Shown here: one piece after another, positions 11,382-19,457 of the stretch
Position numbering within the stretch: position 1 is the stretch's first letter
Layout of the letters: the number at the start of each line of letters is the position of its first letter
NCBI GenBank assembly: GCA_946410305.1
Contig: CAMJZV010000011.1
Coordinates: forward strand, 28,442-92,441
Direction of reading: 5' to 3'
Length of the DNA: 64,000 nucleotides
Origin: an uncultured Prevotellaceae bacterium
GTDB lineage: Bacteria; Bacteroidota; Bacteroidia; Bacteroidales; Bacteroidaceae
Program-made: the position numbers and the translations under genes
Notes under the pieces: generated by a model
Databases searched by the model: none
Told to the model about the DNA's origin: nothing
What the model saw: the letters and a program-made list of their open reading frames with translations, nothing else

Positions 11382-12602
11382 TTATTGCAGGTGCGATTGG
11401 TCGAGCTGCTTCTGGGCATACTCTCTCGTCACCTCAAAGGATTTCATTTTCTTAGAAGGAGTCTCAAACATGGCATCCATCATGATATTCTCTACGATGG
11501 AACGTAGTCCGCGAGCTCCCAACTTATACTCTACAGCCTTGTCGACAATAAGGTCCAATGCCTCTTGCGAGAAGGTCAGTTTGATACCATCCATCTTGAA
11601 CAGCTTCACATACTGCTTCACAATAGAGTTCTTCGGCTCTGTGAGGATGCGCGTCAGCGCCTTACGATCCAGCTGGTTCAGATAGGTCAGCACTGGCAGA
11701 CGGCCGATAATCTCTGGAATCAGTCCGAACGACTTCAAATCCTGTGGCTGCACATACTGCATCAGTTCGTTCTTGTCGATCTTGCGAACGTTCTGCACAG
11801 AGTTATAGCCTACCACATGGGTATTCAGACGCTGGGCTATCTTACGCTCGATGCCATCGAAAGCGCCACCGCAGATAAACAGGATGTTGTGTGTATCAAT
11901 ATGGATATACTCCTGATCAGGATGCTTACGCCCTCCCTGAGGGGGCACGTTGACAATGGTTCCCTCCAGGAGTTTCAGCAGTCCCTGCTGCACACCCTCA
12001 CCACTCACATCACGCGTGATAGAAGGGTTATCGGTCTTACGGGCTATCTTGTCTATCTCGTCGACGAAGACGATACCACGCTGTGCAGCCTCCACGTTAT
12101 AGTCAGCCACCTGCAGCAGACGGGTCAGAATACTCTCAACGTCCTCGCCCACATAGCCAGCCTCCGTAAACACGGTAGCGTCGACAATGGTGAAAGGCAC
12201 GTCAAGCATCTTTGCAATGGTACGGGCCAACAGGGTCTTACCCGTTCCCGTCGAACCCACCATGATGATGTTCGACTTCTCAATCTCCACACCATTGTCA
12301 TCCTCTGGCTGTTGCAAACGCTTATAGTGGTTATAGACAGCAACGGAGAGATAGCGTTTGGCCTCATCCTGTCCAATGACATACTGGTCCAGGTGTTCCT
12401 TGATTTCCTTGGGTTTGGGGATGCGCTGGGTCTTGAAGTCTGGCTTAACGTCTCTCTTTGCGTCAGGGCCATAGCCATTAGCCGTAGCGACCTGATAGGC
12501 CTGCACGGCACAGTCTTCACAGATGCAGCCATTCACACCTGTTATCAGCAGTCGGACTTCATCCTCCGTACGTCCGCAAAAATTACATCTCTTCTTGGCC
12601 AT
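11382..12602 (-). CDS. clpX: ATP-dependent Clp protease ATPase subunit ClpX
   Basis: AAA+ unfoldase that recognises tagged substrates and feeds them to ClpP. The N-terminal zinc-binding domain has C-x2-C and C-x2-C pairs (CNFCGRTE and CICEDC). Walker A is GSTGTGKT, Walker B is FVDEIDKI, and a GARGLRS sensor-2 region lies near the C-terminus. The pore loop GYVGEDVES is intact. Length is 406 aa. The gene begins 3 nt after clpP, so the two are cotranscribed, as in most bacteria. Confidence 0.97.
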   Translation of the reverse strand: MAKKRCNFCGRTEDEVRLLITGVNGCICEDCAVQAYQVATANGYGPDAKRDVKPDFKTQRIPKPKEIKEHLDQYVIGQDEAKRYLSVAVYNHYKRLQQPEDDNGVEIEKSNIIMVGSTGTGKTLLARTIAKMLDVPFTIVDATVFTEAGYVGEDVESILTRLLQVADYNVEAAQRGIVFVDEIDKIARKTDNPSITRDVSGEGVQQGLLKLLEGTIVNVPPQGGRKHPDQEYIHIDTHNILFICGGAFDGIERKIAQRLNTHVVGYNSVQNVRKIDKNELMQYVQPQDLKSFGLIPEIIGRLPVLTYLNQLDRKALTRILTEPKNSIVKQYVKLFKMDGIKLTFSQEALDLIVDKAVEYKLGARGLRSIVENIMMDAMFETPSKKMKSFEVTREYAQKQLDQSHLQ

Positions 12603-12605
12603 TCC

Positions 12606-13271
12606 TTACTTTTTCTTCAGCACCTGATCAATCATACCATACTCCTTAGCCTCTTCTGCTGTCATCCAGTAGTTGCGGTCAGAGTCGTTCCACACCTTGT
12701 CATAAGGAGTGTGCGAATGCTCTGAGATGATGGTATAGAGTTCTTTCTTGAACTTCATAATCTCCTTGGCCTCGATCTCGATATCAGAAGCCTGACCCTG
12801 TACACCACCCAGAGGCTGGTGAATCATCACGCGGCTGTGTGGCAGTGCCGAGCGCTTACCCTCAGTACCGGCAACGAGCAGCACAGCAGCCATAGAGGCA
12901 GCCATACCTGTACAGATGGTAGCCACATCGCTGGAGATAAACTGCATGGTATCATAGATACCCAGACCTGCTGTCACACTGCCGCCAGGAGAGTTCAGGT
13001 AGATACTGATATCCTTGCCAGAATCCACAGAGTCCAGATAAAGCAGCTGAGCCTGCAGGGTGTTGGCGGTATAGTCGTCAATCTGTGTGCCGAGGAAGAT
13101 GATACGATCCATCATCAGTCGTGAGAACACATCCATCTGTGTCACGTTCAACTGACGCTCCTCCAGGATATACGGATTGAGATACTGAGCCTGTGCACTC
13201 ATCACTTCATCGAGCACGAGACCATTGATTCCAAGGTGCTTGGTAGCGTATTTTCTAAAATCGTTGTTCAT
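12606..13271 (-). CDS. clpP: ATP-dependent Clp protease proteolytic subunit ClpP
   Basis: Serine protease that forms the two-ring degradation chamber used with ClpX. The catalytic Ser is in GMAASMAAVLL and the His in SRVMIHQPLGG; the Asp lies in the C-terminal third. I chose the ATG at 13271 (MNNDFRKYATKHLG), which matches the family N-terminus. An upstream in-frame ATG at 13295 would add eight residues but lies inside the presumed promoter. Product length is 221 aa. The order clpP-clpX-recQ on the minus strand suggests one transcript. Confidence 0.95.
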   Translation of the reverse strand: MNNDFRKYATKHLGINGLVLDEVMSAQAQYLNPYILEERQLNVTQMDVFSRLMMDRIIFLGTQIDDYTANTLQAQLLYLDSVDSGKDISIYLNSPGGSVTAGLGIYDTMQFISSDVATICTGMAASMAAVLLVAGTEGKRSALPHSRVMIHQPLGGVQGQASDIEIEAKEIMKFKKELYTIISEHSHTPYDKVWNDSDRNYWMTAEEAKEYGMIDQVLKKK

Positions 13272-13292
13272 AATCTTATCAATAAGTAGATA

Positions 13293-13300
13293 CAAAATTA
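13293..13300 (-). promoter_or_regulatory. Promoter -7 element of clpP-clpX-recQ
   Basis: TAATTTTG on the minus strand, about 22 bp before the chosen clpP start and just after the tig terminator. It gives clpP its own promoter. Confidence 0.5.
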
Positions 13301-13301
13301 C

Positions 13302-13341
13302 AAAAAAAAGTCGGAACGCAATACATTCCGACTCTTTTTTT
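13302..13341 (-). terminator. Rho-independent terminator between tig and clpP
   Basis: An 8-bp stem (AGTCGGAA pairs with TTCCGACT, 309-316 with 326-333 of this kilobase) is flanked by a run of A on one side and of T on the other. It can work in both directions, and it ends the tig transcript on the minus strand. Confidence 0.8.
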
Positions 13342-13400
13342 GGTTAAAGAATTATAATTTTCCATTAGCCAATAGCTAACTGCTAATAGCTAACAGCTCT

Positions 13401-14750
13401 TTACTTCTCCTGAAGCATTTTCTGGAAGTCTTCCAAAGAAATCTCCTTCTCGTCAAGCTTTACGACGTTCTTCAGAGCAGCGGTGAGTTTCACGTCAACG
13501 GCACGGTCTACCAGTCCGTCTACATTCTCACGCTTCTTCAGCATCTCCTGAGCGTAGTTCTCCAGATAGTCATCGGGGATGTTTGACATACCATACTGAG
13601 CAAACTGAGCACGGGCAGCCTCCTTGGCAGTCTCCTTCAGGTCAGCATCCTCAATCTTGATGCCCTGAGCGCTGACGAGCTGCTCCTTCATCAGGTGCCA
13701 AGCCAGCTCCTTGATGCTTGCCTCGAAGTTCTTCTCTACGAAATCAGCACCCTTGTCCTTGTTATTGTTCAGCATCACGCGCTTCAGGATAGCCTCTGGG
13801 AACTCCAGCTTGCCAACCTTCTTCTCCATGTGAGCACGAACGTCGAGCAGGAACTTGTAGTCGCTGTCAGCCTTGAACTGAGTGGCGATCTGGTCAGCAA
13901 TCTTCTGACGGAACTCCTTCTCGTCCTTGACAGTACCCTCTCCGAAGGTCTGGTCGAACAACTCCTTATTGATCTCAGCCTTTACGAAGCGAGAAATCTC
14001 AGTAATCTGGAAAGTGAAGTCACCAGTGTGCTCACCAACCTTCTCCTTGTCAATCTTCATCATGGCAGCAACCTCTACGTCGCTCTCAGGATAAGCCTTG
14101 CGTGGGTTCCAAGTGATGATGTCACCCAGCTTACAGCCGTCGAAGAGTTTCTTCTGATCCTCAACCTTGATGTACTGAGGCATGAGTACGGCGTCAGCAA
14201 CCTCGATACCACCCTCTACGCCAACTTCGCGAAGGTCACCCTTCAGCATGTCGCGCTGCTCAGGATCGAAAGTCTCTACCTTATCATAGTGACCTGCACG
14301 GCTCTGATACATCTCTACCTGCTGGTCAATGAGTTTGTCGTCAACAGTGATGTTGTAGAAAGGTACCTTGTCCTTACCACTCAGCTTAGCCTCGAACTCA
14401 GGAGCCACAGCGATATCGAACTTGAATACCAGAGGCTGGTCGCTCTCAAAGTCGAGCTGAGCCTGCTGCTCGCTGGGGAGGGGCTCACCCAGCATGTGGA
14501 TCTTGTTATCCTGCACATAACCATAGAGCTTCTCACCCAGCATCTTGTTGACCACGTCAACCTTGACGCTGGTACCAAACTGACGCTTGATCATGCCCAT
14601 AGGAGCCTGACCAGGACGGAATCCGGGAATCTGTGCACGCTTGCGATAGTCTTTCAGAGTCTTCTCGACTTCTGGCTGATAGTCAGCCGTCTCCAGGGTG
14701 ATAGTCATCAGACCATTCACCTTATCAGGAGCTTCAAATTGAATATTCAT
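13401..14750 (-). CDS. tig: Trigger factor, ribosome-associated chaperone
   Basis: A 449-aa chaperone that binds nascent chains at the ribosome exit. The N-terminal domain contains the ribosome-docking signature PGFRPGQAPMGMIKRQFG at about residues 43-60. A PPIase-like middle (about 150-245) shows little FKBP active-site conservation (RDMLKGDLREVG), common in Bacteroidota. A long helical C-terminal arm follows. The neighbouring clpP-clpX operon is the usual partner context. It has its own promoter and terminator. Confidence 0.93.
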   Translation of the reverse strand: MNIQFEAPDKVNGLMTITLETADYQPEVEKTLKDYRKRAQIPGFRPGQAPMGMIKRQFGTSVKVDVVNKMLGEKLYGYVQDNKIHMLGEPLPSEQQAQLDFESDQPLVFKFDIAVAPEFEAKLSGKDKVPFYNITVDDKLIDQQVEMYQSRAGHYDKVETFDPEQRDMLKGDLREVGVEGGIEVADAVLMPQYIKVEDQKKLFDGCKLGDIITWNPRKAYPESDVEVAAMMKIDKEKVGEHTGDFTFQITEISRFVKAEINKELFDQTFGEGTVKDEKEFRQKIADQIATQFKADSDYKFLLDVRAHMEKKVGKLEFPEAILKRVMLNNNKDKGADFVEKNFEASIKELAWHLMKEQLVSAQGIKIEDADLKETAKEAARAQFAQYGMSNIPDDYLENYAQEMLKKRENVDGLVDRAVDVKLTAALKNVVKLDEKEISLEDFQKMLQEK

Positions 14751-14796
14751 CTTCTTTTATACCTTATTAATTATATATATAATCGTTTTGAGCGTG

Positions 14797-14804
14797 CAAA
14801 GGTA
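14797..14804 (-). promoter_or_regulatory. Promoter -7 element of tig
   Basis: TACCTTTG on the minus strand, about 47 bp upstream of the tig start codon. No clear TTTG box at the normal distance. Confidence 0.5.
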
Positions 14805-14810
14805 GCAAAT

Positions 14811-14844
14811 AATTATGAATTATGAATTATGAATTATGAATTAT
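14811..14844. repeat. Short tandem repeat, heptamer AATTATG
   Basis: Just over four head-to-tail copies of AATTATG fill the gap between lptB and tig. Such low-complexity intergenic repeats occur at several places in this window and may vary in copy number by slippage. Confidence 0.8.
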
Positions 14845-14847
14845 TAA

Positions 14848-15660
14848 CTATTCATCCACCTCTTCCGCCTTTCGCTGTTCTTCCAACGCAGAGAAGTCCT
14901 TCTGGCGCAAGACGAACGAATCCGTGAGGTAGTTCTTTCTCACCACAGGATTAGCTGCCAGCTCCTCAGGAGAACCATGGAACAGAATGCGCCCTTCAAA
15001 GAGCAGGTAGGCACGATTGGTGATACACAGCGTATCCTCCACATTATGGTCGGTAATCAGAATACCGATGTTCAGGTCTTTCAGTTTCCACACAATAAAC
15101 TGGATATCCTCGACAGCGATGGGGTCGACACCAGCAAACGGCTCGTCCAGCATGATGAACTTCGGTTCGATAGCCAGACAACGGGCTATCTCCGTACGAC
15201 GGCGCTCACCACCCGACAGCTGGTCACCCTTGTTCTTGCGAACCTTCTGCAGACGGAACTCCTTAATCAGGCTCTCCAACTTCTCCAGCTGATACTCGCG
15301 GGGCTTGCCCGTCATCTCCAGCACAGAGAGGATGTTGTCCTCTACCGACATCTTACGGAACACAGAAGCCTCCTGCGCCAAATAGCCGATGCCTGCACGC
15401 GCACGCTTGTAGACGGGATAGGTTGTCACCTCCTCATCGCCCAGATAGATATGTCCCTTGTTGGGCACGATGAGTCCCGTCGTCATGTAGAACGACGTCG
15501 TCTTACCAGCACCGTTAGGTCCCAGCAGACCCACTATCTCACCCTGCTTCACATCAAACGACACATCGTTCACCACCGTACGTTTTCCGTAGCGTTTCAC
15601 CAGCCCCTCGGCGCGCAGCACTAGGCGTTCGGGTTCTGTATTCTTATTTTGTTCGTCCAT
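14848..15660 (-). CDS. lptB: LPS export ABC transporter ATP-binding protein LptB
   Basis: A 270-aa cytoplasmic ATPase that powers LPS extraction from the inner membrane by LptFG. Walker A is GPNGAGKTT, the signature is LSGGERRR and Walker B is [13 protein letters not shown], the LptB-specific form. H-loop ITDHNV follows. The N-terminus carries a short charged extension before the ABC domain. The DUF3857 gene lies 18 nt upstream on the same strand. The other Lpt transporter genes are not in this window, though an OstA-like gene is about 11 kb away. Confidence 0.93.
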   Translation of the reverse strand: MDEQNKNTEPERLVLRAEGLVKRYGKRTVVNDVSFDVKQGEIVGLLGPNGAGKTTSFYMTTGLIVPNKGHIYLGDEEVTTYPVYKRARAGIGYLAQEASVFRKMSVEDNILSVLEMTGKPREYQLEKLESLIKEFRLQKVRKNKGDQLSGGERRRTEIARCLAIEPKFIMLDEPFAGVDPIAVEDIQFIVWKLKDLNIGILITDHNVEDTLCITNRAYLLFEGRILFHGSPEELAANPVVRKNYLTDSFVLRQKDFSALEEQRKAEEVDE

Positions 15661-15678
15661 AATCGTTATTTTTTTATT

Positions 15679-17172
15679 CTATTTCTTCACCGTCTTTTGC
15701 AAGTTTACCCACTGGCTTTTCTCATCTTTCAGCACCAGTCGTGCCGACTCCACCTGCAGCAGCTCTGCCAAAGCGTTGAAACTACCGTTGGCAGAAGAGG
15801 CGTCAATATAGAGATTGCCCTGTGGCAGCACTACACCCACGATGAATGTCGTATATTTCCTGACAGCAGGGAAGTCCTTAGTCAACACTCCCTGGTCGCG
15901 CATTCTGAGCATCACAGGGGCGGCAGTGAGACCAGCATCGTTCAGCGACTGCAACAGCAACATATTGATATCCACATTCGAACCGCCGTGGTTCTTCAGC
16001 GTCTCTTCTGCGTCGGCAGGACTCAGCTCGTAGCGCCCGTTCCACTGCACCTGACCCATCACCAGCTTCACGACAGCGTCGGCACGCTGACGCAGGTCGG
16101 CAATCTCGTTCACCTTGGCATCCTTCAGTTGCTGAAGCAGCGGACTGTGGTCGTTGAGTTGCTTGCCCAGGTCCTCCGACTTCAGTATCTTCTCGTCTAT
16201 CTTCTCCCATGTCGTCGAGCAGTCTACCACTGCCGCACCGCGCATGCTGTAGTGCTTGACATAGGCACTAATACCAGCACAGTTGTCCTGCATGCTCCAC
16301 AAGCCGTCTCCAAGTTTCACGCTCTTCAGATTACGTCCCACACATATATAGTGGTTTGAAGGAACGATGGTAGGGGCAGCCAGCGGATCGCTCTCCAGCT
16401 TATACCTCATACTACTTGATTCACAAGTAGATATTAGGCGCTGAATGCCGTGCTCTTCCAGCTCAAACAACAGATATCTGGGAATATTCATGTCCAGCTT
16501 GGCATACGCCACAGGAATCTCGCGCTGTGCAAACCAGTCGTGCAACAACCAGAACAGCTCGCTATGCAGCGTGTATTCATATTCTATCACCGTACCTTCC
16601 TGCACGTCAGGAATGGTAAATTCCACCTGATAGTGCTGGTCGTCAATCTTCGTTTCTGCGATGTCACCTTTCTTCAGAGCGCTCTTCACCACCTTGCTGC
16701 CCTTCAGATTATAGGCCGTAGCCTTCAGGTCCTCAATGTTCTCCTCTGAATAGCGGTCCAGGTCGGAAGTAGTCATGGCACCAGCCTGTTCGTCAAACGA
16801 CGAGCTGACACTGTTATTCTCAGTAGCACTCACTTTCAACACCAACTTGGAGCTACTGTTACTATTGTCAATGGACGTACTCTTCAGATAAGGTATGACC
16901 ACCTTGGCATAGCGTGCGCCACTGGGCTTCAGCACCTTGATGCGCACCTTCTCTTTGTAGTCCACCAGATAGCCCGTTTGCTGAATGGTGTATTCCACGT
17001 CCGTCAGTCTGCACAGCACCACAGCGTCGGCGTCGGGTTCTGACTCGTATGTCGTCATCTGCATCTCCGTCTTGGTGGGTTTGCCGAACTTCATATTAAC
17101 CTTGTCTTGAGCCGTTGCCATGCAGACTGGTCCAAGCAATAGAATGAGTAATTGTACTAAGCTTAGTTTCAT
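15679..17172 (-). CDS. Exported DUF3857/transglutaminase-like protein
   Basis: A 497-aa exported protein. The start is the ATG at 17172 (MKLSLVQLLILLLG signal peptide); a TTG two codons earlier is less likely. The N-terminal half is a DUF3857 beta domain (TGYLVDYKEKVRIKVL). The C-terminal half is transglutaminase-like, but where catalytic members have a Cys before Asp it reads GGSNVDINMLLLQSL, so catalysis is unlikely. It is shorter than typical two-domain relatives of about 640 aa, because the last beta domain is missing. It may have a structural or binding role at the envelope. Confidence 0.8.
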   Translation of the reverse strand: MKLSLVQLLILLLGPVCMATAQDKVNMKFGKPTKTEMQMTTYESEPDADAVVLCRLTDVEYTIQQTGYLVDYKEKVRIKVLKPSGARYAKVVIPYLKSTSIDNSNSSSKLVLKVSATENNSVSSSFDEQAGAMTTSDLDRYSEENIEDLKATAYNLKGSKVVKSALKKGDIAETKIDDQHYQVEFTIPDVQEGTVIEYEYTLHSELFWLLHDWFAQREIPVAYAKLDMNIPRYLLFELEEHGIQRLISTCESSSMRYKLESDPLAAPTIVPSNHYICVGRNLKSVKLGDGLWSMQDNCAGISAYVKHYSMRGAAVVDCSTTWEKIDEKILKSEDLGKQLNDHSPLLQQLKDAKVNEIADLRQRADAVVKLVMGQVQWNGRYELSPADAEETLKNHGGSNVDINMLLLQSLNDAGLTAAPVMLRMRDQGVLTKDFPAVRKYTTFIVGVVLPQGNLYIDASSANGSFNALAELLQVESARLVLKDEKSQWVNLQKTVKK

Positions 17173-17204
17173 GTTCAATGGTTAGTTATCCATAATCATT
17201 TGCA

Positions 17205-17324
17205 AATTCGGCTGCAAAGATACGTATTTTTTTCATTTTTCATCTTTAATTTTTAATTTTTCATTTTTAATTTTTCATTTTTCATCTTTAATTTTTAATT
17301 TTTTAGTATCTTTGCAGCCGAATT
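17205..17324. promoter_or_regulatory. Mirror-image divergent promoters between the DUF3857 gene and mlaE
   Basis: A perfect 19-bp inverted repeat, AATTCGGCTGCAAAGATAC at 17205-17223 and its reverse complement at 17306-17324, contains an outward-facing TATCTTTG -7 element in each arm (17215-17222 minus, 17307-17314 plus). Between the arms lie irregular repeats of TTTTTCAT and TTTAATTTT. The two genes thus have identical -7 and transcript-start sequences. Confidence 0.7.
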
Positions 17325-18080
17325 ATGATTATAAAATTAATTTATAATTGGCTGACCACGCTCGGCAAGTTCGTGATGCTCATGGGACGTACCTTCTCCG
17401 TTCCAGAGCGTTTCCGCATGTTCTGGAAGCAGTATGTCAAGGAGATGGCCCAGTTGGGCATCAACTCCATCGGCATCGTGCTGCTCATCTCGTTCTTCAT
17501 CGGTGCCGTTATCTGTATCCAGATGAAGCTGAACATCCAGTCGCCCTGGATGCCACGATGGGTCAGCGGCTATACCACTCGTGAAATCATGCTGCTGGAG
17601 TTTTCCAGCTCCATCATGTGTCTGATACTGGCTGGTAAGGTAGGCTCTAACATTGCCTCAGAGATTGGTACCATGCGTGTCACCCAGCAGATTGACGCCC
17701 TTGACATCATGGGTATCAACTCGGCATGCTACCTCATACTTCCCAAGATTCTCGGCATGCTGACCATCATGCCGCTGCTGGTCATCTTCTCCAGTGCGAT
17801 GGGTATCATGGGCGCCTATGGCACGGCATACATCGGCCACATCATCGTGCCCGACGACCTCACGCTGGGCCTGCAGCACGACTTCAAGTCGTGGTTCGTC
17901 TGGATGTCCATCATCAAGAGCATGTTCTTTGCCTTTATCATATCGGCCGTGCCGTCCTATTTCGGATATACCGTAGAAGGCGGCTCCGTGAATGTGGGTA
18001 AGGCCTCCACAGACGCTGTGGTATGTTCCAGCGTACTGATACTGTTTAGCGATGTCTTCTTAACCCAGCTATTGAGTTGA
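17325..18080 (+). CDS. mlaE: MlaE-family ABC transporter permease
   Basis: A 251-aa inner-membrane permease of the Mla-type phospholipid transporter, which maintains outer-membrane lipid asymmetry. Family signatures include GIVLLISFFIGAVICIQMK near residues 50-70, GKVGSNIASEIGTMRVTQQI in the middle and the C-terminal GYTVEGGSVNVGKASTDAVV. About five hydrophobic segments are visible. The ATPase mlaF follows but is separated by an inserted four-helix-bundle gene. No MlaD (MCE) gene is in the window. Confidence 0.93.
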   Translation: MIIKLIYNWLTTLGKFVMLMGRTFSVPERFRMFWKQYVKEMAQLGINSIGIVLLISFFIGAVICIQMKLNIQSPWMPRWVSGYTTREIMLLEFSSSIMCLILAGKVGSNIASEIGTMRVTQQIDALDIMGINSACYLILPKILGMLTIMPLLVIFSSAMGIMGAYGTAYIGHIIVPDDLTLGLQHDFKSWFVWMSIIKSMFFAFIISAVPSYFGYTVEGGSVNVGKASTDAVVCSSVLILFSDVFLTQLLS

Positions 18081-18091
18081 GTTTAGTGAAA

Positions 18092-18553
18092 AGTGAATAG
18101 TGAAAAGTGAATAATTTGCTACCGCACGGATTATGTCTTACCTCCAACATAACAACTCACCGCTTACAAAAAAGAGTTATCTCTTCGGCATAAGGATTGT
18201 AAAGATGGTAAAATTTATCAAATGCAGTCCTAAAGAGTATGGTATGCTCAACCAAGTATTCCGTTCTGGCACAGCCATTGGAGCATTGGTAAGTGAGGCT
18301 ACTTATGCGCAAAGTGCAGCAGATTTCATCAACAAATTGTCTATTGCATTAAAAGAATGTAATGAGACTCTCTATTGGCTCAACATCTTAAAGGACACTG
18401 ATTATTTACAAGAAAAAGAATTTGAGAGCATGAATACCGACTGCCAAGAAATTCTAGCTCTTTTAATCTCCTCCATAAAAACAACAAAACATAATAACGA
18501 AACAAAGTGAACGCAAAAGGCGGAAGCAAATTATTCACTTTTCACTATTCACT
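18092..18553. mobile_element. IVS-like insert: four-helix gene bounded by a perfect 29-bp inverted repeat
   Basis: The 29 bases at 18092-18120 are the exact reverse complement of 18525-18553. Both arms are built of GTGAATA/GTGAAAA heptamers. The 404-bp interior holds one gene, which belongs to the family encoded by intervening sequences of 23S rRNA. It sits between mlaE and mlaF and is more AT-rich than both. Mobility is an inference from the structure; no target duplication was found. Confidence 0.55.
18133..18510 (+). CDS. Four-helix bundle protein (23S rRNA IVS / S23 family)
   Basis: A 125-aa protein with the family pattern: KSYLFGIRIVKMVKFI, FRSGTAIGALVSEATYAQS, FINKLSIALKECNETLYWL and the C-terminal EILALLISSIKT. 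Homologues are encoded inside 23S rRNA intervening sequences, and similar folds accompany diversity-generating retroelements (Avd). The biochemical role is not settled. Length is normal, so it appears intact. It interrupts the mlaE-mlaF pair, is AT-rich, and is bracketed by a 29-bp inverted repeat. It has no obvious link to lipid transport. Confidence 0.88.
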   Translation: MSYLQHNNSPLTKKSYLFGIRIVKMVKFIKCSPKEYGMLNQVFRSGTAIGALVSEATYAQSAADFINKLSIALKECNETLYWLNILKDTDYLQEKEFESMNTDCQEILALLISSIKTTKHNNETK

Positions 18554-18566
18554 ATTACCTTAAATT

Positions 18567-19334
18567 ATGATTGAAGTCAAGAACCTATACAAGAGTTTTG
18601 AGGAGAAGGAGGTGCTGAAAGGTATCAGCACGGTCTTCGAGGACGGCAAGATCAACCTCATCATCGGTCAGAGCGGCTCGGGTAAGACGGTGCTCATGAA
18701 GAACCTCGTGGGACTCTTCGAACCTACCAGCGGACAGATACTCTACGACGGGCGCGACTTCGTACACATGACCAAGAAGGAGAAAGTCATGATGCGCCGC
18801 GAGATGGGTATGATCTTCCAGGCAGCAGCACTCTTCGACTCGCTGACGGTACTGGAGAACGTCATGTTCCCCTTGGATATGTTCTCCAACATGACGCTTC
18901 GCGAGCGCAAGCAGCGCGCCATGTACTGTCTGGAGCGTGTCAACCTGGTGGGCGCCGAGAACAAATATCCTGGCGAGATCAGTGGTGGTATGCAGAAGCG
19001 TGTAGCTATTGCCCGCGCCATCTCCATGAATCCCAAATACCTGTTCTGCGACGAGCCCAACAGCGGCCTCGACCCCAAGACCTCGCTGGTCATCGACGAC
19101 CTGCTGCACTCCATCACCCGCGAGTTCAACATGACCACCATCATCAACACCCACGACATGAACTCCGTGATGGGCATCGGCGAGAACATCGTCTACATCT
19201 ACGAAGGCCACAAAGAGTGGCAGGGCAACTCTTCACAGATTATGAACTCCACCAACAAGCGTCTCACCGACTTCATCTTCGCCAGCGACCTGCTGAAGGA
19301 AATGCGCGAGGCCGTAACCAACGGAAAGAAATAA
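18567..19334 (+). CDS. mlaF: MlaF-family ABC transporter ATP-binding protein
   Basis: A 255-aa ATPase that energises retrograde phospholipid transport with MlaE. Walker A is GQSGSGKT, the signature is ISGGMQKR, Walker B is LFCDEPNSGLDP, and the H-loop lies in INTHDMNSV. The C-terminal helix ends in EAVTNGKK. A diverged copy of the last 25 or so codons occurs again at 20770-20848, after the DUF4143 ATPase gene, which suggests recombination at the end of this gene. Confidence 0.93.
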   Translation: MIEVKNLYKSFEEKEVLKGISTVFEDGKINLIIGQSGSGKTVLMKNLVGLFEPTSGQILYDGRDFVHMTKKEKVMMRREMGMIFQAAALFDSLTVLENVMFPLDMFSNMTLRERKQRAMYCLERVNLVGAENKYPGEISGGMQKRVAIARAISMNPKYLFCDEPNSGLDPKTSLVIDDLLHSITREFNMTTIINTHDMNSVMGIGENIVYIYEGHKEWQGNSSQIMNSTNKRLTDFIFASDLLKEMREAVTNGKK

Positions 19335-19370
19335 GAAAAAGGGCGCAACGATAGCTAAAAATCAAATAGA

Positions 19371-19437
19371 TTTGAGAATTTTGCGAGCAACTTTTGAGAA
19401 TTTTGTTTGGCACTTTTGAGAATTTTGCGTATCTTTG
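19371..19437 (+). promoter_or_regulatory. Promoter with three direct repeats, upstream of the DUF4143 ATPase
   Basis: Three copies of TTTGAGAATTTTG start at 19371, 19393 and 19415, exactly 22 bp apart, about two helical turns. The third overlaps the promoter, TTTG (19406-19409) and TATCTTTG (19430-19437) with 20 bp between them. The arrangement suggests an operator, perhaps for autoregulation. Confidence 0.6.
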
Positions 19438-19457
19438 CGGCAGAAAATCAAATAGTT

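Noticed and set aside
14811..14844. Regulatory array in front of lptB
   Set aside because: It is downstream of lptB on the transcribed strand and is simple heptamer repetition like other intergenic tracts here.
18585..19211. 208-aa minus-strand ORF opposite mlaF
   Set aside because: It is rich in Val, Asp, Gly and His and has no domain; the opposite strand is a clear ABC ATPase.
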